Positions 34,191-46,430 of a stretch of 64,000 bases of DNA are shown in pieces. The stretch covers positions 9,114,001-9,178,000 of the forward strand of contig CM070581.1 of the NCBI GenBank assembly GCA_036346355.1, in the 5' to 3' direction. Both the position numbers and the translations under genes were made by a program. The stretch is from Rhipidocladum racemiflorum (lineage: Eukaryota > Streptophyta > Magnoliopsida > Poales > Poaceae). The notes under the pieces are model-generated. The model did not search any database, was not told the origin of the DNA, and saw only the letters and a program-made list of their open reading frames with translations. Each line of letters starts with the position of its first letter. Position 1 is the stretch's first letter.

Positions 34191-34468
34191 TGTTGGAATT
34201 GAGACTCAAAATCTTTGAGACAACTCTCTCTTTTATTCTCTTATTTTTCTTTCTTGCTTCTTGCTTACAAACCTCAACCCTACCTCTATATTTATACTAA
34301 AAACTGTAGTCTTAAGGAACGGAATAGGATTCCAGTTCCTTGTCCTAATCCACCTCCTTGTCCTACTCGGACTCTTAATCATAAAACTTCCTAATCAAAC
34401 TTTCCTATTATGACTCATACTCCGTATACTACTCAAACTTCATACCGTGTACAAGATTAACTCCAACA
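34191..34468 (-). repeat. 3' LTR of the outer element
   Basis: Starts TGTTGGAATTGAGACTC and ends AAGATTAACTCCAACA, 278 bp. It differs from the other LTR at two positions (near 34305 and 34360). Confidence 0.92.
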
Positions 34469-34484
34469 TTCACCCCCTTAATCT
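34469..34484 (-). other. Polypurine tract of the outer element
   Basis: The minus strand reads AAGATTAAGGGGGTGAA just before the LTR, the plus-strand priming site typical of copia-type elements. Confidence 0.7.
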
Positions 34485-35890
34485 TGTAACACTGACTCTT
34501 ACTCATAATTATTCACGCTAATTTTTTCTTACGACAATGGCTTCACACCATCATGTTGACTTCTCACAATCATCTCTTGGTAGTTTCACACCACCGTTCC
34601 CAAAGACTTCACACCGCTATCTTCTCGTAGCTAACGGCCTCTCACCGCTTTTGTCGTCGGTCTCACACCGATTTCACCTTGCAGTGGCATCACACCACCA
34701 TCGCTTTCGTAGCAGTCTCGCACCGTCATCGTTGTCGGCGTCACACCAACTTCTCCTTGTAACGGTATCACACCGTTGTTGCCGTCGGCGTCGCACCGAC
34801 TCCTTGTAACGGTATCACACCGTTGTTGCCGTCGGCGTCGCACCGACTCTCCTTGGAGCAAAAATCACATTGCCACCTCCACGAACACAGCCTCACACCG
34901 TGGTTCGTGGCCTTCATCACGTTTGCACCATCACCGTAGCCTCTTGCTGCTAACCCGATCAATGTCACCATGTCGCCAGTGCCACTACTCACAGCAACAC
35001 TGCTCGACGAATCATCTCCGTACAACATCATTTTTGGCATCTTCCAAAATTTTCTTTTTCTCTCTTACTCTCTTTTATCTCTAATCTCTCTCTCTTTCCT
35101 TTTTTTTATCTTTGTTCTCCGTTTCCTCTCTGTTGCTTCTCTTGCTTGCACCGTACTACTATTCTTTGCTTGCACATCAGAGCCCGTCACACTCCATGCA
35201 GCCGCCCGCTCTCCTGCAAGTGCTGCCCTTTTTTCTTCTTTTCTCGGCTCTGTTCTTGCCGCCGAGGGTATCATCACTGCGCTCTTGATTGCTTGCATAA
35301 TACTAGCGCACCTCATGTACCTTACCTTGTGCTGCCACAATCACATAACAAGTGCTCTAATTTCTTCTTGCGTTGCTAGCACCGGAAGAATCTTCACCGC
35401 CGCCCTTCGCATACAAGCCGCGTAGTGCCGTCGGCACACAACGTGACTTGCTTTCTTTTCTTCGCCGTTGGAGACCAACAGCAAGACCTCCTCTCGCTAT
35501 TTGCGCCAGATGAGATGTCCTGTCTCTTTTCTACTTGAAGCTTCTTTGCATCAAGTGCTTGTTCGATTTTACATCGATTGTCGTTGCTTGCACTTGACGT
35601 AAGTTTGCATGCACACTATTGCTTTATTGGTTGCTTGCTCTTTGTACGCACGCTTGACTCGATCTCGAATTGCTACTCTGCGTTGCCTCTACACACGCGA
35701 TTTAACTGATCTGTTTCGCTCTGCCGGCCGTCGCCCCTGCACGTCACGCCGACTCTTGGTTTCTTCCGACTTCGCCGAGCCTCCTCGGCGTTTACGCTAA
35801 CAACGGCCTCGCGCTTCTCGCCGGCCGTGGGGTGCCGCCCCTCGGGAGTCTCCTCCTCCCGGGGGGCAACGGATTAATCCAAAACCTTAA
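34485..35890 (-). other. Internal region of the outer element, non-coding, with 'CACACCG' repeats
   Basis: About 1.4 kb without recognisable protein. From about 34535 to 34910 the word CACACC/GCACCG recurs every 15-40 bp. A 47-bp unit with TCCTTGTAACGGTATCACAC is tandemly duplicated at about 34753-34846. The rest is pyrimidine-rich. Open frames on either strand are low-complexity and not supported. Confidence 0.7.
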
Positions 35891-35904
35891 GCTCTGATAC
35901 CAAT
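35891..35904 (-). other. Primer-binding site of the outer element
   Basis: The minus strand reads ATTGGTATCAGAGC directly after the LTR end, complementary to initiator tRNA-Met. Confidence 0.85.
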
Positions 35905-36114
35905 TGTTGGAATTGAGACTCAAAATCTTTGAGACAACTCTCTCTTTTATTCTCTTATTTTTCTTTCTTGCTTCTTGCTTACAAACCTCAACCCTACCTC
36001 TATATTTATACTAAAAACTGTAGTTTTAAGGAACGGAATAGGATTCCAGTTCCTTGTCCTAATCCACCTCCTTATCCTACTCGGACTCTTAATCATAAAA
36101 CTTCCTAATCAAAC
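35905..36114 (-). repeat. 5' LTR of the outer element, part 1
   Basis: 210 bp matching 34191-34400. It stops at CAAAC, which is duplicated at 47528-47532 on the far side of the inner element. The remaining 68 bp are at 47533-47600. Confidence 0.92.
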
Positions 36115-36788
36115 TGTCGGGGGGTCGGGTAATTTCCATAAATTACCTCGGATGCCACCAACGACCAAGCTCGCTCCCGCCCGAGCCGCCAGGAGGTCGT
36201 TACCCTGGGTTGTCTAAATCAGAGCTTGGAAGGCTACGCATTCCGGCCGGCCTCGAGCTCTGCTCTGGGTGGGACCGAGAATGCCACGTACTCGATCGAT
36301 TCCGAGCTCGAGCTCGGGTAAGATGTCCAAGCTCGGTGCGGTCATCGGCCCGACCTTACGAGGTCTCGGGTCGGTGGGAATAACCACCCGAGCCGTAACT
36401 TCCGCTGGCCCGCTACGCTTCCGTGGGAGCGTGGCGGAAAGATAGGATCCACCGGTTGCCACGCTTGGGACGAGGTCCAAACGCGCGGTAGCGGGGTCAT
36501 GGAGTTCGATCCTTTGTAAGCTATAAAAGGGTCCCCATCGTGAGGGGGACAAACAACAACAAGAGCAAGACACTCGTAAAACTCGGACACATTGCAAGAG
36601 TAAGCGAGAGCCGGAGTAGGGCTATTATCTCTTTCCTGAGAGGCCCGAACCAGGATAAACTGCCGTGTCCACGCTCGTTGGAATCTGGCGAGCCATTCTT
36701 CGAGTAATCCCTCACGTAAGAAGGGGTCACAGTTGGTCCCTCCACCAACAAGTAAGCTCGGCGGGGGCCTGTTCCCCAATCGTCGACA
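36115..36788 (+). repeat. 5' LTR of the inner gypsy element
   Basis: 674 bp, with a TATA box at 36522-36528 (CTATAAAAGG). About the first 125 bp and the last 180 bp are almost identical to the 3' LTR; the middle carries many differences, most at CG sites. Confidence 0.93.
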
Positions 36789-36808
36789 GCTGGCGCCGTC
36801 CGTGGGGA
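36789..36808 (+). other. Primer-binding site of the inner element
   Basis: GCTGGCGCCGTCCGTGGGGA follows the LTR. The TGGCGCC start is the usual form for non-Met tRNA primers in plant gypsy elements; I do not name the tRNA. Confidence 0.6.
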
Positions 36809-36899
36809 CCGACTTTCCTTTGTGAGGAATCCGGAGAATGTCGTAATCCCGAGAACCACCAGAGGCTCGCCCCGAGATCGGGAAGAGGACAAGCGATTC

Positions 36900-38730
36900 T
36901 TCAACGATGGGGCGGCGGCGTCGCCGCATTAAGAATCAAGACGGTTCCAGAGCTTTTCCCTGGAAGCCGCTTCTGCCGGGCGATTCTTTCGCTCCCAACT
37001 CGACGCCCTCTCGGACGACGAGTACGACGGGCTCTACGATGGTCTGGACATCCCCGACCTCTACGAGCTCGACCAGGGGACCGCTTCACGGGGAGACACC
37101 GTGATGTCCCCCTCGCGATCCGTCCAATCCCGTAACGTCTTCGTTGCGGAAGAGGATGGAAACGCCGGGAGCAAATCCCCGGCTGAAGCGCGTCTTCACC
37201 GCTACGATGCGGCCAAAGAGCACCTGCAGGCATCCCTGAATCGGACGCCGACCGGCTTGCGCCGACAAGTCCGAGGTGGCCTGGCCCGATAAGACCAGGG
37301 CCGGTTCGTGAGAACTTCCGCAGCGTCTGGAACTCCGGAGCCCGTCTGACGGCGAGCGAGGCTCGTCACCTCGCGTTCCCCGGCGAGGAACGCCTTCAAG
37401 CCCTGGCCACGGTGGTGCGCAACCTCAGAGAGTTTCCTGAGCAAGTCGACCTAGAAGCCATGGGCGCGGCCGTGGCCGACGACCTCGAGGAAATCGCCAC
37501 AGACATAAGGGCGGCGGAGGCCTCCCGGAAAGGGACGCCAGAGCAATTCACTCGAACGCCGCCGCCGGCGTCAGCGCCGCCACCAGATGACTCACGCGGC
37601 CGCACCAGAGTGATCAAGCGCGAGCGCGATCGGGCTCGGGAGGCGCCGGAGCAATTCCGGGGCTCCTCGGGACCCGGCGGAATGTGAGCCACTGACGAAC
37701 CGGGCCGAACATTCCTCATCGGGCCCTCCCATCCTACAAAGCGTGGGAGACTTTCACTCGCCGGGCCCACTAACCTCGGGCTCGGTGGCGGGCATCGCCC
37801 CGGCCGCCGCGCTTCGTGGTGATCGCCCAAACGATCCGTGTTCGGTGCGAAGCGTTCGCGACGTCGGCTGCGACGAGTGACCTGGCCGGCAAGGTTTAAG
37901 CGGGCCACATCGAGAGATTCGACGGGACTCGAGAACCCGACGAAGTTTCTCTCGATCTACACCACGGCCATTTTAGTGCCGGAGGTGATGATAGGGTGAT
38001 GGCCAACTTTCGCCCTGATCTGGGCCGGGCGGCTCGGGCGTGGCTATTCAACCGTAGGAGAACTCGATCCGGTCCTGGGCCCGGTGGCGGCACTCTCCGA
38101 GCCAACTTCCGTAGCCGCTACGTCCGCCCGTGGAAGGAGCGCGACCTCGAGCGTCTGATACAGACGGAGGGCGAGACCCTGCGCCAGTTCGTCCAGCGCT
38201 TCATGCAAGTGCGCAATTCCATCCCGAGCATCTCGGATGAGGCGGTCGTCCGGGCTTTCAAGTTCGGGGTCCGAGACGTACGCTTTACTCAGGACCTCGA
38301 AATCCACCCGGACATCACGGCCAACGAGCTGTTCCGCATGGCTGACCGCTATGCCAATGCGGACGAGGCCGTCCAGTGGAAGAAGCTGCTGGACGAGGGA
38401 AAGCTGCCCCCTCAGCCCGGGCTCGAAGGGGCATCCAGCCGGAAGAGCGTAAGCTCTATCGAGAAAAAAATCAAAAAGAAGAAAAAATCCTCTGTCTCCG
38501 GCATGGTGGCAGCTATCGAAGAAACGACGACCGACCTCGCGATGCGTGTAGAGGCGAAAGGAAAGTCGGCCGGTTCGGCGGAACAACGAAAGCGAGCCGG
38601 GACGACCAAGAACGCGGCGGCAAGCGGGCGGGCTAGTGCCTATTTACGCCCGCTCCACCAGGCTCATGGGCATGACCTTCTAATTGCGGGGCGTGGGCCT
38701 CCCGCCTGGAAGCAGCTTCTACAATGGTAA
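36900..38730 (+). pseudogene. Gag of the inner gypsy element
   Basis: The best-kept part, 37996-38730, holds a retrotransposon gag (capsid) domain: ARAWLFN, LRANFRSRYVRPWKERDLE, QTEGETLRQFVQRFMQVRNS, ANELFRMADRYANADEAVQW and LDEGKLP. It is followed by a lysine-rich tail. The upstream part (about 37410-37690) is acidic and in another frame, so the ORF is frameshifted. A zinc knuckle is not clearly readable after 38600. Gag would form the cytoplasmic particle in which the element RNA is copied. Confidence 0.8.
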
Positions 38731-38879
38731 GGGTCCCATGCCCACGCTCCCGAGGTGGAAGGGGACGTCAAGGGCAAGAAGCCCGCCAAGAGCAAGACAC
38801 CGACATGGAGTAACAATAGCCGATAAATCACATCGACGACATATACTCGGGCTCCGCCGCCTATGCGTCGCGTCGGGAG

Positions 38880-39165
38880 TTGAAGGAGGCCGCTGGCGCA
38901 CTTCGTGTCTCTCAGGTGAAGCTTCCTGTCAAGCAGATCATGTGTTCCGATCTGCAGATCACATTCTCCAGGGACGACTGCCCTCCGGGGATGACGAAAC
39001 CCCAAAGGCTTCCGTTGGTCGTTAGCCCAACAATCTGCAACACCACGGTAGGTCGGGTCCTTGTGGATTGCGGAAGCTCCCTAGACCTGATATCTGCCAA
39101 GGTCTTGGGCGAGATGCATCCTCGCCTCCAAGATCAAAAACATGGTGGTCCCGTTCTACGATAGT
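38880..39165 (+). pseudogene. Aspartic protease of the inner gypsy element
   Basis: The frame 38880-39164 contains VGRVLVDCGSSLDLISAKVL. VDCGSS takes the place of the catalytic D-T/S-G motif: D is kept and followed by CGSS as in many plant gypsy elements. The preceding segment ITFSRDDCPPG is also typical. The frame breaks soon after 39130. Confidence 0.75.
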
Positions 39166-39739
39166 GCCCTAACGCTTGGTCAGGCCACTTGGCCAGATCG
39201 TCTGCCCGATTACGTTCGGCAATCCGAGCAACTTCCGAACGGAGCTCATCACGCTCAAGTGGTCGATTTCGAAGTCGGCTTATAACGCCATCCTGGGCGA
39301 CCAGCGCCGCCAAATTCATGGCCGCCACTCATCACGGCTACCGGTGCTTGAAGGTCCCCGGCCCCGGCGTGATCACGATCAAGGAAGCCCGAGAGCAGCT
39401 CTAAACTGCGACGAGAGGCGTTAGACATGATCGGTCAGCTGCCCCAGCCGCTGGCCCGACCAAGAGCCGAGGAGTTCCGGCCCAAGGCTAGCCTCCAAGC
39501 CTGGAGAAACCAAGGCCATCCGTTGTGCGACACAAAGCCGACAAGGTCGTACACGTGGGGGCTTCCTAGATCCTAAATAGGAACTCAAGCTCGTGACCTT
39601 CCTCCCGAGAAGCGCGGACACGTTCGCTCGGGAACCGTCCGACATGCCCGAGTCCCAAGGAGGTCGCCGAGCACAAAGCAGCATTCGGCCCGACAAAAGC
39701 CTGTGCGAAGCTCAGCGCTTCTCCCTGAGAAGCAAGCCA

Positions 39740-40395
39740 TCATCGAGAGGAACTGGACAAGCTCCTCAAAGCCGGTTTCATTCGGGAGGTTGACCATTCC
39801 GATTGGTTGGCCAACCACCATCGTGGATGAAGAAAGGAGGCAAGTGGCGCATGTGTGTCGATCACACGGGGCTAAATGCCGCATGCCCGAAGGACAATTT
39901 CCGCTACCTCGGATAGACCGGTTGGTCGACGCGACGGCCGGCTCGAGGCGATGAGCTTTCGACGCCTACTCAGGCTATCACCAGATCGGTATATCGCCCG
40001 ATGACGAGGAGAAAACTTCCTTCATCACGTCGTTTGGCACATTCTCGCTACACGACCATGTCCTTCTGGTCTAAGGAATGCTGGAGCAACCTTCCCGCCT
40101 TATGCGTAAAACCTTCTCGCCAAATAGGCTCGGAACACTGGAAGTGTATGTAGACGACATAGTCGCCAAGAGCAAAATGGCTCTCCGACCATGTATCCGA
40201 TCTAGAGGAGACTTTTCATAACCTCAATAAGCATCGAATAAAGTTAAACCCTGAAAAATGTGTGTTCGGGTCAAAGCCGGCAAGGTGCTCGGATACATGA
40301 TCGGCCCACAAGGAATCGGGGCCAACCCAGAGAAGATAGAAGCCATCGAGAACATGCGACCACCGACTTGTACTGGAGGTCCAGCCTCGATCGGG
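39740..40395 (+). pseudogene. Reverse transcriptase of the inner gypsy element
   Basis: Pieces in three frames: the 'KWRMCVDHTGLNAACPKDNF' equivalent at about 39842-39900, AFDAYSGYHQIGISPDDEEK at about 39960-40015, TSFITSFGTF at about 40016-40045, the catalytic YVDDIVAKS at about 40147-40173, then LNPEKCVFGVKAGKVLGYMI at about 40245-40300. At least four one-base frameshifts separate them. The catalytic aspartates remain. Confidence 0.85.
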
Positions 40396-41360
40396 AGAAT
40401 GGCGGCCTTAAGTCGTTTCATCTCGAGGCTCGAGAACGCGCCTACCTTTCTTCAAGGCGCTCGGAAGCACCCAGCGATTTCACTTGGACAGATGAAGCGG
40501 CATCAGCTTCTTTCAAAGAGCTTAAAGCGTATTTGTCAAGACCCCGGTCTTGACCACGCCCAGTAGGAGAGGTCCTCTTGCTCTACCTGCCGCCACACCC
40601 CAGCGGTAGCGCCGTCTTGACAAAGAGAACGGGGCGGGGTGCGGCGCCGATCTACTACGTCGGCCGGTCTTACACGGACCAAAGGAGCGTTACCCGAGGT
40701 CCAAACTCCTTTATACGCTCCTCGTGGCCTCGAAGAAATTAAGACACTACTTCCAGCACACAAAATCCAAGTCCCGACCAACTTCCGTGAGAGAAATTCT
40801 CGAATCAGACGCAAGCGCGGATCGCGAATGGGCCATGGAGCTCGCCGGTCGAGATCGAATTCTCGGCGTAACCGCGATCAAATCTCAGGTCCTAGCGGAC
40901 TTCCTAGCCGAATGGACAAACCCCGCCCGCCGAACCCAACCAGGCCGAGCACGGTCTGGGTGATGCACTTCGACGGATCCCGAGCTTACGATTGCTCGGG
41001 GCTGGAGTGGTCCTCGAATCCCCTCGTGGGGAGCGGATCCAAGACGCCTCCAATTGCATTTCGCCAACAAACAACGCAGCAGAATCACGGTGCGCTAGCC
41101 GGCCGCATGCAAAGCGCCGAGTCCAACGACTAATCAGCGAAGGGCGACTCGCGGTGGTCGCCAACCAGGTTAACAAGGAGTATCGCTGCTCGATGACTCA
41201 ATGGCGCTTTACCTGGTTGAAGTAAGGAAGATGGAAAAGTACTTCAGAAACTTCGAAGTACTATACATCCCCAGGAAGGACAATGCCCTGGCCGACCATC
41301 TATCGAAGGTCGGTTCCGCCCAGTTTCCCGCTTCTCCGGCGGGTGCTCATCGAGCACCTC
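40396..41360 (+). pseudogene. Tandem RNase H domains of the inner gypsy element
   Basis: The first RNase H region starts at about 40480 (FTWTDEAASASFKELKAYLS) and runs to about 40780 with YYVGRS and related pieces. A second, distinct RNase H follows. It has MHFDGSRAY (first catalytic Asp) at about 40963, GVVLESPRGERI near 41000, NNAAES near 41065 and the closing RKDNALADHLSK at about 41274-41310. Two RNase H domains are characteristic of Tat elements. Frames are broken. Confidence 0.75.
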
Positions 41361-41509
41361 TATAAGCTCCTCCATACCCCTGGAGGAGGCAACCGAGACG
41401 GGTGGTACCGTCTCCTTCCTCGAGCAGATGCGAATTGATGACGCCATTCATCCAATACTTTGCACGGACGCCGCTCGAGGAGGAAGCCGAGAAATCCCGG
41501 CTAGTGAGG

Positions 41510-42658
41510 CGCTCCTCGACCTATAAAATGGTCGAGGGCCTCTTATACCGCAAAGGCGCGCTTGGCATCCTCTCCAAGTGCATCACCCAAGAGGAAGGCA
41601 AATATCTCCTCAAGGATATCCATGACGGATGTGTGGAGCTCACTCGTCCTTTAGGACCTTGGTGAGCAAAGCCTTCCGATTGGGTTACTATTGGCCGACG
41701 GCCTTGGCCGACGACGCTCAATAGTGACCTCCTGCCCGATCTTGCCGTTCCATGCTCGGAAGGTCCATCACCAAGATACGCCGCTGAGCACATGCCGCTA
41801 ACCTGGCCATTCTCGGTTTGGGGCATCGACATACTCGGTCCATTTCCCAGGGGAAGGAGGGGTTGTAAATACCTGTTCGTCGCAATCGACACCTTCACTA
41901 AATGGATCGAGGCCGAGCCTATATCAACCATCTCGGCAAAGTGGCTAAAAGGTTCTTCCGCAATAATGTAGTAACCGCTTTGGCATCCCGAGTCGCCTCA
42001 TTACCGACTAACGGCACTCGGTTCACAAGCGAGGTGTTTCGTGCTTATTGCGAGGAGGTCGGGACCAAGATATGCTTCGCATCTGTGGCCCACCCACAGA
42101 GCAATGGGGCGGCCGAAAGCGCGAACGGGCAGATCGTCAAGGAATCAAGAAGAGAGTCTTCAAGAGCCTCGACGGCATGGTCAGCCTGGGGTGGACGAAA
42201 GCTACCCCGTCCTCCGGTCATCCGCGACCACGACGAGCCGAGCCACGGGGAGACCCCTTTCAGCTCGTATATGGCGCGGAAGGCTGTCCTACCCGCCGAG
42301 GTTGTCCTAGGATCCCCGAGGGTGAACCTGGCCGATAACATCGACGCAGAAGGCGAACGCCTTCGACCTCGACCTTGCGGAGGCGACTTCGTGAACGGGC
42401 TCATTGCGATCCGCGGTTTACCTGCAAGCTCTTCGCAGCACGCCGCCAAATCGATGCGACCAAGGACCTTACACGCCGGCGATCTCGTTCGCGACGGGTC
42501 CAAGACCTCACAAAGCCAACAAGCTAACGCCAAGATGGGAAGGTCCTTACACGGTCGTCTCAACAACACGCCCGGGGGCTGTCCGCCTTGCAATGGAAGA
42601 TGGTCGGGAACTAGCTAGTACTTGGAACATTGACCAACTGCGTAAGTTCCATGTCTAA
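41510..42658 (+). pseudogene. Integrase of the inner gypsy element
   Basis: The zinc-binding region is at about 41520-41665 (YRKGALGILSKCI..EEGKYLLKDIHDGC). The core has WGIDILGPFPRG..YLFVAIDTFTKWIEAEP at about 41818-41925 (first catalytic Asp). The second Asp region near 42000 is shifted in frame and reads as TNGTRFTSEVFRAYC. The Glu region VAHPQSNGAAES is at about 42085-42120. The C-terminal part GPYTVVSTTRPGAVRLAMED ends FHV with a TAA at 42656. The product would insert the DNA copy and make the 5-bp target duplication seen at the ends. Confidence 0.85.
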
Positions 42659-43270
42659 CCTCGCCCGTTTTTTACCTCTTTAATAAACTTTATCACCTTA
42701 CCCTCCCATTCTCTCTCTCCTCTCTTTCCCCATTCCACGATTAAGCTCGACTCTAGACGAAGTGTCGTGGGCAAGTCGGTCGTTGGGGCAAAACACCGTC
42801 GACAAAAGCTCGACCTCGAGGGCCTCCTTCCTCGTGAAGACGACCATCTTTTCGCGGTAGACCTCCACCGCCAGTAAAGATTCGCACAGGACCCCCTTCT
42901 GCGCGGTTCCGAGCTCAGGTCGGCCGGTGCGCGGCGCCAACGTACGTAAACCCTAAGGGCCACACGGTCCCCGCAGAATTCTACTCCGCCAACGAAGTCG
43001 TGCTCGCAGTTTACGCCCACGACCTCCGTTGGCGGCGGGGGGCTATAGAGGTACCATGTGGCCACGACCTCGGCCTCGTGCAACTTTCGCGCAAAATGGT
43101 CACCTCGACCTCGTGCTACTTTCGAACGAGATAGTCATTTCCTCGTACGATTAACCACTAAGTCGCTGTGAAGACCGCAGCGACGAAACAAATCGTTGTC
43201 ATCTCGGGAAAAACAAAAATGTCCATTTAAACCAACTCATTCTATATTCAATCGATAGTTTCTCCTAAGT
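42659..43270 (+). other. Spacer after integrase; no coding sequence supported
   Basis: Between the integrase stop and the antisense ORF region. Open frames here are short and have no recognised domain. Such spacers are normal in Tat elements. Confidence 0.5.
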
Positions 43271-43273
43271 TTT

Positions 43274-46200
43274 TTACAGTAAAAGACAGGAAAAGAAAAT
43301 TACGTAAGCCCTGACGCTTCTCGCCCCTGCAAAGCGACGAGCTCGTCCCGCGACCGAAGTCAAGCTCGGACTCAAGGTCGAGCACACGCCGGCGAAGCTT
43401 CCGACCTTCGCTCGCCGCTTGTCGGTCGCTGGACTCCTCCGTTCTTTGGTCGATTGTCCTTTCGGCACTTCTCGCGCGGCGTCGCGCAAGGTCGCCACCG
43501 TGGCTTCAAGGTCCGACCTTGCCTGGCCGCTTCCGGCCGAGGCGCTCTCGAGCTCGCGCCGCGGACTCCTCCACCTTCCGCCGGATCTCGGCCTCGGAAG
43601 ATGTCGGCTCGGCAACCGGCGCTCGAGCTCCGCAATCTTGGCGTCTGCTCGGCTTGGTGCTTCGCGACAACTTCAAGCGGCACGGTCGCGGCATGGAAGT
43701 CCTTCATGGTGGACTCCAAAGACTGCGCAACAAGGCGTTTTCAGGTCGTAATCGAAACTCTCGGTAAAGTACATAAGTCGTGAGTACTTACCCAAAAAGT
43801 CGGGTCTCCACTTCGATGGAACAACTCGGCGGGTCCTCCACCTCGCTCGGGCAGGTAAGGGATCCCCGCCTTAGTCCCTTCTCCTTGATCGGGCTCGGAG
43901 GCTTGAGCCGAAGCTCCCGCCCCCCGAAGGCGATGGACTTTTGCCCTGGGGACAGCCTCCGCCTCCGGAGAGGGACGGCCTCAAGAGCAAGGATTACTCT
44001 CCCGCTCTTCTTCCTCCCGGCGAGAGTTGCGCCGGCTCCGCCTCCTCGATCGGGGCTCCACCACTTCTGGCGCCCACGGCCATGGGAGCAACCGGGACAC
44101 CGGCTCAGATCCGGCCCTTGGGCCGCAGCCGATCCCGAGTGCGGATCAACCGGGGCACGGTCGACGACCGAGGTCGGTCTCGATCGAGCAGCCTCGGTGC
44201 CGGCAGATCCCTCCGCTCGAAGCTGCCCCGGCCCACCTACGGTAGCCGGGCTTGTCTCCCCGACCAGCGGGGTAGCTGGCTCTTCCTCGTCAGACGAGCC
44301 CCCACCAGGATTAAGGTCCCCCGACGCCGGGCCGGCGCTGGGACCCGGCGTGATGTCATGAACCCGGGGGGAGACCTCGGCGATCTCCTGAAGAGTCGCG
44401 GCGATGATGTCTCTTGCACTAAGAATCCTCGCGGAGTCTCAGCTGCCTCGCTTCATCACCGTCGAGACTCCACGACTATGATGTGGGGATGCCCTCCGCC
44501 GCGCCGCATCGGCGTCGCGATCTTCCTCCGTGCCTCCTCTTCGAGACACGACCTCGGTCCCGGCTCATGCAACAGGCTCCCCACCTCGACGTCGTTACCA
44601 CCGGCAGCCGTGGGCTGGGCCTCCGCGCCTCGGCTCCCACTTCGCCTGCCGCCACCGGCAGTGGCTGGGCCTCCGCGCCTCGGCTCCCACCTCGGCTCGT
44701 CGCCCATGACGACCTCGGCAGCCCGGCTAGCTCTCTCTAGCACGGTCAAGAACATCGTCGACCATCGCTCGAATCCCATAACTCCGCACTAACCGCCACA
44801 CCCACTATAAACGATGTGGGGTTAGAATGGTGCCGAGGGGAAAAAGACAAACAAGAAGAGAGCAGGAGATCGACTTTGCGCGGCGCCCGCTTGCCGAGCT
44901 CTGGCGGGCCGTAAGGGCGGCCATGTCCGCGCGCCTTGTCGGCCCTGGCGACCGCAGGTCGACCTCCTCCAAGCCGACCTCGGAGACAATCGGCGTTGGG
45001 CGCTGAGGCGTGGCAGGCGACCCACGGACCTCGGGACCAAGGGGCGGGTCCAGCTCGTCCTTCTCCTCCTCGCGGTCCCAGGAGCCGGGCTCGAGCTCAC
45101 CCGCAAGCTCCGCCAAGGGCCGCGATCCGCCTCCTCCTCGGCCTTCCTTGACCGGCGGCGCGCGCCTCCTTCTTCGCCGCGCAGCAAGTCGGGCGCAAAC
45201 GAGCCATTAGCTCGGATTGTTTCGTGTACTCGTCCGTCCACGATCTCGCTTCACTCACCTCCGCCGTCCGCATACTCCAAGTGTTGGCGGGTGAGCGGTC
45301 GTCGGGCAGGCGCTGCGTGTGCGCTGGGCGGGGACGGCGTGGCCGACGGAGATCGAAGCGCGCGCTTATGACTCCGCCCGTCTCTTGAGCCACTTACGAC
45401 GTTGGCCCCGCCACCGATCCTACCGGGACACGGCGACCTCGAGGGCAACCTTCTCCTCGTTGAAAAAGAGAAAGACTCAAATGAGGTCGAGGCCCCGGCG
45501 GCCTGTCGGACAAGGGCTTCGAAAAAGTCCGAATCGAAACTTACCGCCTCTGTCCGGTTAAGGGACGTTGTTCGATCCGCGGCCCTCGATGATTTCCTTG
45601 CCTTCGGGTGCCGAACATCTCGACACCTCGCATTCACCCGGCCTCTTCCCTGAGCCGCATACCACCCAAGGGAGAGGTCGTGAGAAAGGGCATCCTCTCG
45701 CCGGAAAAGAAGATCGAGGGCGACGGCATACCTGAGCGTGATTCCCGGCGATGTCCTGCCACCCTCGACCTTGAAGAAGGGATGCTCCTCCTCCTAAGGG
45801 GCGATATCCGGTTCCCGACGTAGTCCCGGTAACGCCCCACGGCCAGCCCTGCACGTGAGCTCGTTGATCGTCATGAGGATCTTCTCCTCCTCGGGCTCCA
45901 CGGCGGTCGGGTGTCTCGACGGCGCGACCTCCGGCACCAGAGTAGGAAAGCGTGCCGCCTCCGCTTTCCTCAAGTAGAACCATGAGTCGGCCCAACCCGA
46001 CACCGAGTCCTTGAGCGTGAAGCTCGGGTACTCGTGATGGTCGGGTAGGACGCAGCGGAAGTAGAGGCACTGCCTCGCAAGGCGTGCGGCGAGAAAGGGT
46101 GTAGAAGTGGAAGAAGAGATCGAGTGGGCTCGACGCCCACGAACCCTTCGCAGAGATGGGTAAAGATGGCCATGATGAGAACAGAGTTGGGGTGGAGGTG

Positions 46201-46430
46201 AGCGATCTCGCACTCGCAGGAGGCGAGTGCACGGCCTCGACGAACTCACTTTCTGCGCACGGAGCCCGTTTATGGCGTAGAGCTCGGTGGAGACGATCTC
46301 CTCCTCCGGCCAAGTGGCTCTCTTCGTCGCCAGGGGCTCTCCATGTACCGGCTGCCGAGGTACTTCGCCTGCCGAGGGTCTCACCTGCGCTGCCGAGCTT
46401 GCCGACGCCGAACTTCGCCATGAGGATGAG
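43274..46430 (-). pseudogene. Antisense ORF of the Tat element (gypsy-type 'transposase_28'-like)
   Basis: On the strand opposite to gag-pol, translations between 46430 and about 45800 give a recognisable protein in shifting frames: a start region MAKFGVGKLG, then pieces with ELYAINGL, AIFTHLCEGFVGVEPTRSL, DHHEYPSFTLKDSVSGWADSWFYLRKA and EEEKILMTINEL. The WADSWFYLRKA region resembles the domain annotated as putative gypsy-type transposon/transposase_28 in plants. From about 43720 to 43370 the minus strand encodes an Ala/Arg/Glu-rich stretch that fits the long coiled-coil tail of these proteins. The function of such antisense ORFs in Tat elements is unknown. Many frameshifts. Confidence 0.6.
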
